Shown here piece after piece: positions 52,131 to 56,723 of a DNA stretch of 56,723 bases. The stretch spans positions 1 to 56,723 of the forward strand of contig DATIQN010000040.1 of the NCBI GenBank assembly GCA_035470785.1, written 5' to 3'. The notes beneath the pieces are model-generated. The model worked only from the letters and a program-made list of their open reading frames with translations. It searched no databases and was not told the origin of the DNA. The DNA is from Croceibacterium_B sp035470785 (lineage in GTDB: Bacteria; Pseudomonadota; Alphaproteobacteria; Sphingomonadales; Sphingomonadaceae). The position numbers and the translations under genes are program-made. Each line of letters begins with the position of its first letter. The first letter of the stretch is position 1.

Positions 52131-52217
52131 CGTCATTGCGAGCGAAGCGAAGCAATCCAGGGTGTCGCACACAATCGCCCTGGATTGCCGCGTCGCCTGC
52201 GGCTCGTCGCAATGACG
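52131..52217. repeat. Interspersed palindromic (REP-like) element between glyQ and glyS
   Basis: An 87-base element with long inverted ends: CGTCATTGCGAGCGAAGCG at the left and GGCTCGTCGCAATGACG at the right, with inner arms GCAATCCAGGG and CCCTGGATTGC. It can fold into one long hairpin. The CGTCATTGCGAGC / GCAATCCAG motif is a repeat seen in many proteobacterial genomes (from memory). It sits inside the glyQ-glyS operon, just before the glyS ribosome binding site. Confidence 0.88.
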
Positions 52218-52228
52218 GAGCATGAACA

Positions 52229-53128
52229 TCACGCCGACCACTCCGGGTATTCGGCGGCCCAGCGGTCGGCTTCCTTGGTCATGTAGGCCTCGCAAGCCCC
52301 GCGGGCGAGGTCGCGCACGCGGCCCATGAAGCTGGCGCGCTCCTGCACGCTGATCACGCCGCGGGCTTGCAGCAGGTTGAACACGTGGCTCGCCTCGATC
52401 GCCTGCTCGTAGGCGGCGATCGGCAAGTCATGCGCCAGCGCGTTCCGGCACTCGGCCTCGGCCTTGTTGAACAGGTCGAACAGCGCGTCGGTATCGGCGA
52501 CCTCGAAGTTCCACTGCGACATCTGCTTCTCGTTCTCGAGGAACACCTGCCCGTAGGTGTAGCCGCGGCCGTTGAAGTCGAGGTCGTAGACGCTGTCGAC
52601 GCCCTGGATGTACATCGCCAGCCGCTCGAGCCCGTAAGTCAGCTCGCCTGCGACCGGCTTGCAGTCGAACCCGCCCATCTGCTGGAAGTAGGTGTACTGG
52701 GTCACCTCCATCCCGTCGCACCACACTTCCCAGCCGAGCCCCCAGGCGCCGAGCGTGGGGCTTTCCCAGTCGTCTTCAACGAAGCGGATGTCATGCTTAA
52801 GGGGATCTATACCGATGACTTCGAGGCTCTTGAGGTAGAGGTCCTGCAGGTCGGGGGGGCTCGGCTTGAGGATCACCTGGTACTGGTAATAGTGCTGCAG
52901 CCGGTTCGGGTTCTCGCCATAGCGGCCATCGCTTGGGCGGCGACTAGGCTGGACGAACGCAGCGTTCCACGGCTCGGGGCCGAGGGCGCGCAAGGTGGTC
53001 GCGGTGTGGAATGTGCCGGCGCCCATGCGCATGTCGTACGGCTGCAGAATCAGGCAGCCCTGCGCGCTCCAGTAGTCGTGGAGCGTGAGGATCATGTCCT
53101 GGAAGCTCTTGGCGCCGGTCCCGCTCAT
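52229..53128 (-). CDS. glyQ: Glycyl-tRNA synthetase alpha subunit
   Basis: 299 residues, full length for GlyQ, the class II catalytic subunit. It begins with SFQDMILTLHDYWSAQGC and continues with QPYDMRMGAGTFHTATTLRA, YVQPSRRPSDGRYGENPNR-like sequence (FVQPSRRPSDGRYGENPNR) and LGWEVWCDGMEVTQYTYFQQ, all highly conserved. It is upstream of glyS in an operon, separated by the REP-like element. Divergent from the GumN genes with 181 bases between. Confidence 0.98.
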   Translation of the reverse strand: MSGTGAKSFQDMILTLHDYWSAQGCLILQPYDMRMGAGTFHTATTLRALGPEPWNAAFVQPSRRPSDGRYGENPNRLQHYYQYQVILKPSPPDLQDLYLKSLEVIGIDPLKHDIRFVEDDWESPTLGAWGLGWEVWCDGMEVTQYTYFQQMGGFDCKPVAGELTYGLERLAMYIQGVDSVYDLDFNGRGYTYGQVFLENEKQMSQWNFEVADTDALFDLFNKAEAECRNALAHDLPIAAYEQAIEASHVFNLLQARGVISVQERASFMGRVRDLARGACEAYMTKEADRWAAEYPEWSA

Positions 53129-53309
53129 GGCGCGGCGCTTTGCAGCACCGTCCGGAACGCGTCAATGCCGCGCCTGCGGGAGCCGAAGCGCCCGATCGCG
53201 CGTTCCTTGCAACACCGAATGAAATTCGCTCCGCCGCCCGTCGCATTGCCCTACACGTAAGCGGCGAATAGCCCTATATGTGCGACGAAATATCAGGGTC
53301 CGCCTCTCG

Positions 53310-54200
53310 ATGTCCCAGCTTCGCCGTTTCCTTACCGCCCTGCTCGCGCTCGCCCTGCCGGCGTGTGCGCCCGTCGACGTGCCCCCGGCGAACGCCGCCG
53401 AAGCCTATCACGGCCCGGCGATCTGGAAGGTCGCCGACAAGGACACCACGGTCTACCTGTTCGGCACGGTCCACGCGCTGCCGAAGGACGCGCAGTGGTT
53501 CTCCGGCCCGGTGAAGCGGGCCTACAAGTCGTCGGACGAGCTGGTAACCGAGATCCCTATGGACGCCCAGGGCGACGCGCAGGCGATCGCCGCGCGCGCG
53601 CTGCTGCCCAAGGGCCAGTCGCTGCGCGACATGATGCCCCCCGCCGAGCGGATGAAGTTCGAGGAAGCGCTGGTCGGCCTGGGCCTGCCGGTCGAGGCGA
53701 TGGATCGCTTCGAGCCGTGGTACGCGGCGATGACGCTGTCGCTGCTGCCGGTGATGCAGGCAGGCTACGATCCGCAGACCGGCGTCGAAACCAAGCTCAC
53801 CGCCGAGGGCGGCGAGAAAAGCAAGGCGGCGCTCGAAACCGTGCAGCAACAGATCGACCTGTTCGACGGCCTGCCGCAAGGCGCCCAGCTCGCGTTCCTC
53901 AAGGACACGGTCAACACGGTGTCGACGGCCAAGGCGACGCTCGACGCCATGGTCGCCGAATGGATGAAGGGCGATGCCGACGGTCTTGCCAAGTTGCTCA
54001 ACAACGAGCTCGGCGATCCGGTTCTCTACAAGCGGTTGCTGACCGATCGCAACGCCCACTGGGCGCAGTGGATCGACCAGCGCCTGAAGCAGCCGGGCAC
54101 TGTGTTCATCGCCGTCGGCGCCGGCCACCTGGCGGGCCAGCAGAGCGTGCAGGAGCAGCTCCGCAAGCGCGGGATCAAGGCCCGCCGCATCTGGCAATAA
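53310..54200 (+). CDS. TraB/GumN family lipoprotein, copy 1
   Basis: 296 residues. The N-terminus MSQLRRFLTALLALALPAC is a lipoprotein signal with its lipobox ending at Cys19, so the protein is likely anchored in the outer membrane. The TraB/GumN metallo-fold has two conserved GxxH motifs: LFGTVHALP near the start of the domain and VGAGHLAG near the C-terminus. Some members are thought to be metalloproteases; the function in bacteria is uncertain. The upstream ATG-like start at 53280 is rejected since the lipoprotein signal starts at 53310. It is followed immediately by a paralogue. Confidence 0.87.
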   Translation: MSQLRRFLTALLALALPACAPVDVPPANAAEAYHGPAIWKVADKDTTVYLFGTVHALPKDAQWFSGPVKRAYKSSDELVTEIPMDAQGDAQAIAARALLPKGQSLRDMMPPAERMKFEEALVGLGLPVEAMDRFEPWYAAMTLSLLPVMQAGYDPQTGVETKLTAEGGEKSKAALETVQQQIDLFDGLPQGAQLAFLKDTVNTVSTAKATLDAMVAEWMKGDADGLAKLLNNELGDPVLYKRLLTDRNAHWAQWIDQRLKQPGTVFIAVGAGHLAGQQSVQEQLRKRGIKARRIWQ

Positions 54201-55054
54201 GGCGCGCCCTGGCCGCGCTGGCCTTGCCGCTGGCGCTGGCCGCATGCGGCGCGCCGGCTCGCGATTGGCCCAATCCCTCGCCCGCGTTGTGGGAAGTAAC
54301 CGGTCCCAAAGGCGAGCACGGCTGGCTGTTCGGCACGATCCATTCGCTGCCCGAGGGCGCTAAGTGGCGGACCAAGGCGGTTGACCGGGCTCTTGCCGGT
54401 TCGAATGTGCTGGTGGTCGAAATCGCCGACCTCGGCGACGCGGCGGCGGCCAAGCGGGCGTTCGACAAGCTGGCGACCACGCCCGGCCTGCCGCCCCTGT
54501 CGCAGCGGGTTCCCACGGCCGACCGTCCCGCCCTCGCCGCCTTCCTCGACAAGGCCGGGCTCAATGACGACGCCTTTCCCCACACCGAGACCTGGGGCGC
54601 GGCGATGATCCTCGCCAACCGCGTGCGCCAGCGCGATCCCGCGAGCGGCGTCGACTTCGCGCTGCTCGCGGGGGCCAGGCGGGTCGAAGGCCTCGAAACC
54701 TTTGACGAACAGTACGGGATGTTCGACGCGCTGCCCGCGGGCGAGCAAGCGGACTTGCTGCTGGCGCTGGCAAAGGAGGCCGACGGCCAGTCAGAGGACA
54801 AGGAGGCCGTCGAATGGCTCAAGGGCGACCTCGCCGGTCTTGAGCGCGATTCCGCGACCGGCGTGCTCGCCTATCCCGGCTTGCGCGAGGCCTTGCAGAC
54901 CGCGCGCAACCGGCGCTGGGCAGGACGCATCGCCCAGCTTCTCGCCAACCGGGCGCAGCCCTTCGTCGCCGTGGGCGAAGGGCACATGTTCGGCACCGGG
55001 AACTTGCCCGCTCTGCTCACGGCGCGCGGTTACACGGTCCGCCGCGTCCAATGA
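54197..55054 (+). CDS. TraB/GumN family lipoprotein, copy 2, probable AUA start
   Basis: 285 residues if begun at ATA 54197-54199. That codon overlaps the TAA stop of copy 1 and starts a perfect lipoprotein signal (ata-RRALAALALPLALAACG). No ATG or GTG is available in frame upstream near the junction; a TTG inside the signal would leave no positive n-region. GxxH motifs are FGTIHSLP and VGEGHMFG, and FETFDEQYGMFDALP-like sequence (LETFDEQYGMFDALP) matches copy 1. ATAA looks like a mutated ATGA overlap. Either AUA initiates weakly through coupling, or the gene is silenced, or the base is wrong. Confidence 0.75.
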   Translation: MRRALAALALPLALAACGAPARDWPNPSPALWEVTGPKGEHGWLFGTIHSLPEGAKWRTKAVDRALAGSNVLVVEIADLGDAAAAKRAFDKLATTPGLPPLSQRVPTADRPALAAFLDKAGLNDDAFPHTETWGAAMILANRVRQRDPASGVDFALLAGARRVEGLETFDEQYGMFDALPAGEQADLLLALAKEADGQSEDKEAVEWLKGDLAGLERDSATGVLAYPGLREALQTARNRRWAGRIAQLLANRAQPFVAVGEGHMFGTGNLPALLTARGYTVRRVQ

Positions 55055-55160
55055 GCGCAAGGCTTGCGTTGCGAGCGCCTTTCCCCTAGGGGCGCGCCTC
55101 CGTCATGGTCATCCCTGGAGGCGTGGCGGTAAACCCAATGCAATTCGAAAGGCTAGAACG

Positions 55161-55847
55161 ATGAGCGACGCTCTCACCCTGCCGGCCGAGGCGCGCGATC
55201 GGGCTGGCAAGGGAGCCTCCCGAGTACTGCGCCGCGAAGGCCGTGTCCCCGCCGTTATCTACGGCGGCAAGGAAGAACCTACTGCGATCCACATCGAGGC
55301 GAAGGAACTGGTCCGCCAGCTCGGCTCGGGCCACTTCATGAACTCGATCGTGATGATCGACATCAACGGCAAGATGGTTCGCACCTTGCCCAAGGATGTC
55401 GCGCTGCACCCGGTCAGCGACCGGCCGCTGCACGTCGACTTCCTGCGCCTGTCGAAGGACGCCAAGATCCAGGTCGCCGTGCCTGTCGTGTTCGTCAACG
55501 AGGAAGAGAGCCCTGGCCTGAAGAAGGGCGGCGTGCTCAACGTCGTGCGTCACGAGCTCGAACTGGTCTGCGAATCCGACAAGATCCCCGACGAGATCCA
55601 GCTCGACGTCGCCGGCCTCGACATCGGCGATTCGATCCACATCAGCCACGTCACGCTGCCCGATGGCTCGGTCAGCGCGATTTCCGACCGCGACTTCACC
55701 ATCGCCACTGTCGTCGCCCCGTCGGCAATGAAGCGGACCGACGAGGAAGAGGGCGAAGCAGTTCCGGCCGCCGGCGCTGCCGCGCCTGAGGCTGCCGGCG
55801 AAGAAGCCGAAGCCAGCGAGGGCGAAGCGGGAGCCAGCGAGGAGTAA
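55161..55847 (+). CDS. rplY: 50S ribosomal protein L25/CTC
   Basis: 228 residues. It has the L25 domain (about 1-95; RDRAGKGASRVLRREGRVPAV, AVIYGGKEEP) that binds 5S rRNA, the TL5/CTC beta domain (about 96-185; PVVFVNEEESPGLKKGGVLN) and an acidic Ala/Glu C-terminal tail (EAAGEEAEASEGEAGASEE). GAAAGG lies 8 bases before the ATG. The longer upstream frame is not coding. It is followed by a terminator and then pth, a pairing common in proteobacteria. Confidence 0.97.
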   Translation: MSDALTLPAEARDRAGKGASRVLRREGRVPAVIYGGKEEPTAIHIEAKELVRQLGSGHFMNSIVMIDINGKMVRTLPKDVALHPVSDRPLHVDFLRLSKDAKIQVAVPVVFVNEEESPGLKKGGVLNVVRHELELVCESDKIPDEIQLDVAGLDIGDSIHISHVTLPDGSVSAISDRDFTIATVVAPSAMKRTDEEEGEAVPAAGAAAPEAAGEEAEASEGEAGASEE

Positions 55848-55877
55848 TCCTTCCTTCCTATCGCTTATCCGAACACG

Positions 55878-55917
55878 GCGCCGGCTCCGGCAAGGGGCCG
55901 GCGCTTTGCTTTTCGGC
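55878..55917 (+). terminator. Rho-independent terminator after rplY
   Basis: GCGCCGGC (55878-55885) and GCCGGCGC (55897-55904) form a GC-rich stem with an 11-base loop, followed by TTTGCTTTT. It lies between rplY and pth, so pth probably has its own promoter or relies on readthrough. Confidence 0.85.
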
Positions 55918-55939
55918 CCGCGCGGAATAGGACGCCGCG

Positions 55940-56518
55940 ATGCAACTTTGGGTGGGCCTCGGTAATCCTGGACCGCAGCACGCGATGCAGCGGCATAACG
56001 TCGGCTTCATGGCGGCGGACGTGATCGCCGACATGCACCGCTTCGGGCCGGCCCAGAAGAAGTTCCAGGCCTGGCTGCAGGAAGGCCGCATCGGGACCGA
56101 GAAGATCCTGCTCCTCAAGCCCGCGACCTTTATGAACGAGAGCGGCCGCTCGGTCGGCGAAGCGCTGCGGTTCTACAAGCTTGGCGTCAAAGACTTGACG
56201 GTGTTCCACGACGAGCTCGACCTCGCCCCGTTCAAGGTCAAGGTACGCCGGGGGGGCGGGCTCGCGGGGCACAACGGCCTGCGCAGCATCGACCAACACT
56301 TCGGCCCCGACTTCCGCCGCGTGCGCCTCGGCATCGGCCACCCCGGCCATAAGGACCGGGTGACTGGCTACGTTCTCGGCAACTACGCCAAGGCGGAGAT
56401 CGACGACCTGACCGCCATGCTCGCAGCCGTTTCAGTCGAGGCGGAGTGGCTGGCCAAGGGCGACGATGCGCGGTTCATGAGCGAGGTTGCGCTGCGGCAG
56501 CAGGACTCTGCGCGCTAA
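55940..56518 (+). CDS. pth: Peptidyl-tRNA hydrolase
   Basis: 192 residues, the normal Pth length. It releases peptides from peptidyl-tRNA that has dropped off ribosomes. Catalytic and substrate residues are visible: the Asn of GLGNPG, the His of RHNVGF, the Asn of KPATFMNESG, the Asp of VFHDELDL and the Asn of GLAGHNGLRS. No obvious ribosome binding site beyond GGACG; the start is fixed by the conserved LWVGLGNPG. Confidence 0.97.
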   Translation: MQLWVGLGNPGPQHAMQRHNVGFMAADVIADMHRFGPAQKKFQAWLQEGRIGTEKILLLKPATFMNESGRSVGEALRFYKLGVKDLTVFHDELDLAPFKVKVRRGGGLAGHNGLRSIDQHFGPDFRRVRLGIGHPGHKDRVTGYVLGNYAKAEIDDLTAMLAAVSVEAEWLAKGDDARFMSEVALRQQDSAR

Positions 56519-56520
56519 AG

Positions 56521-56554
56521 CGGGCTTTCGGCTCGTTTGTTAGCCAAAAGCCCG
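56521..56554. terminator. Hairpin between converging genes (possible terminator)
   Basis: CGGGCTTTCGGCT (56521-56533) and AGCCAAAAGCCCG (56542-56554) pair with one mismatch. No long T run follows on either strand, so it may be a weak terminator or a stabilising 3' hairpin. Confidence 0.5.
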
Positions 56555-56584
56555 GATGCAACCCGCTTGAATTAATCGCAATTA

Positions 56585-56723
56585 TTAGTCACCGCTCCAG
56601 CGGCCATGTGCCTGCTGGTCGATCCACTGATCGAGTTGATCGTATCGGTATGAGATCTTCTGTATGGCCCGCCAGTCACCTTCACGGCATTCACGGTCTT
56701 GCTTTTGTTCCAGTCGATCGATC
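56585..56723 (-). CDS. 3' end of a hypothetical protein gene (runs off the window)
   Basis: The last 45 codons of a leftward gene, ending at TAA (56585-56587). The visible C-terminus is very polar and helical: DRLEQKQDRECREGDWRAIQ, then KISYRYDQLDQWIDQQAHGR and WSGD. It has strong coding character (purine-rich first positions). The rest lies beyond the window edge and the family is not recognisable from this fragment. Confidence 0.55.
   Translation of the reverse strand, partial: IDRLEQKQDRECREGDWRAIQKISYRYDQLDQWIDQQAHGRWSGD

Overview
The window is high-GC chromosomal DNA of an alphaproteobacterium, most likely a member of the Sphingomonadales (Sphingomonas, Novosphingobium or Erythrobacter-like). 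Support: a DivL-type pseudokinase with tyrosine at the phospho-acceptor position, an amgK-murU cell-wall recycling pair, AddAB rather than RecBCD, a CTC-type L25 protein with an acidic tail, two-subunit glycyl-tRNA synthetase, and tightly overlapping GTGA/ATGA gene junctions. It is mostly housekeeping DNA, with one small accessory stretch.

Layout. 1-9.1 kb: a secreted methyltransferase, a small coiled-coil protein, an MFS carrier overlapping an SMP-30 lactonase, secA, a small exported protein, a TonB-C-like protein, then argJ and a hisN-like phosphatase. 9.1-21.8 kb: a long leftward cluster ahcY-divL-tsaE-amgK-murU-addB-addA-trxA joining cell-cycle control, tRNA modification, peptidoglycan recycling and recombination. 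22.0-25.1 kb: a peroxiredoxin, an amino-acid permease and panB. 25.1-27.7 kb: the accessory stretch, with a Tat-type serine hydrolase, an AT-richer small lipoprotein and four copies of a palindromic repeat. 27.7-31.0 kb: an NTF2-like exported protein, a TerC/DUF475 membrane protein and a bile-acid-symporter-family transporter. 31.0-37.6 kb: a four-gene overlapping operon of polyprenyl-phosphate sugar transferase, prsK, prsR and a TPR protein, which is the regulatory module of PEP-CTERM/exopolysaccharide systems. 37.7-45.3 kb: small membrane proteins, a decayed gene, an NTF2-like protein, tRNA-Leu(CAA), a SuhB-like phosphatase, efp, a covalent-FAD oxidase, a DmdC-like acyl-CoA dehydrogenase and hisI. 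45.5-56.7 kb: comF with an amber codon, a BioC-like methyltransferase, ppdK, glyS/glyQ, two tandem GumN/TraB lipoproteins, rplY, pth and the 3' end of a further gene.

The most notable observations are single-base lesions in otherwise well-conserved genes. hisI has no canonical start and probably begins at AUU. The second GumN gene probably begins at AUA, where one G-to-A change would turn an ATGA junction into ATAA. comF has TAG where the conserved RRGFNQ glutamine is expected. A small gene at 38.2-38.6 kb carries both a frameshift and an in-frame stop. These are either real decay or non-canonical decoding, or errors in the consensus; reads or close relatives would decide. I did not find a clearly new multi-gene system. 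The prs/EPS operon with its AT-rich candidate operator and the repeat-bearing island are the best places for a second look.
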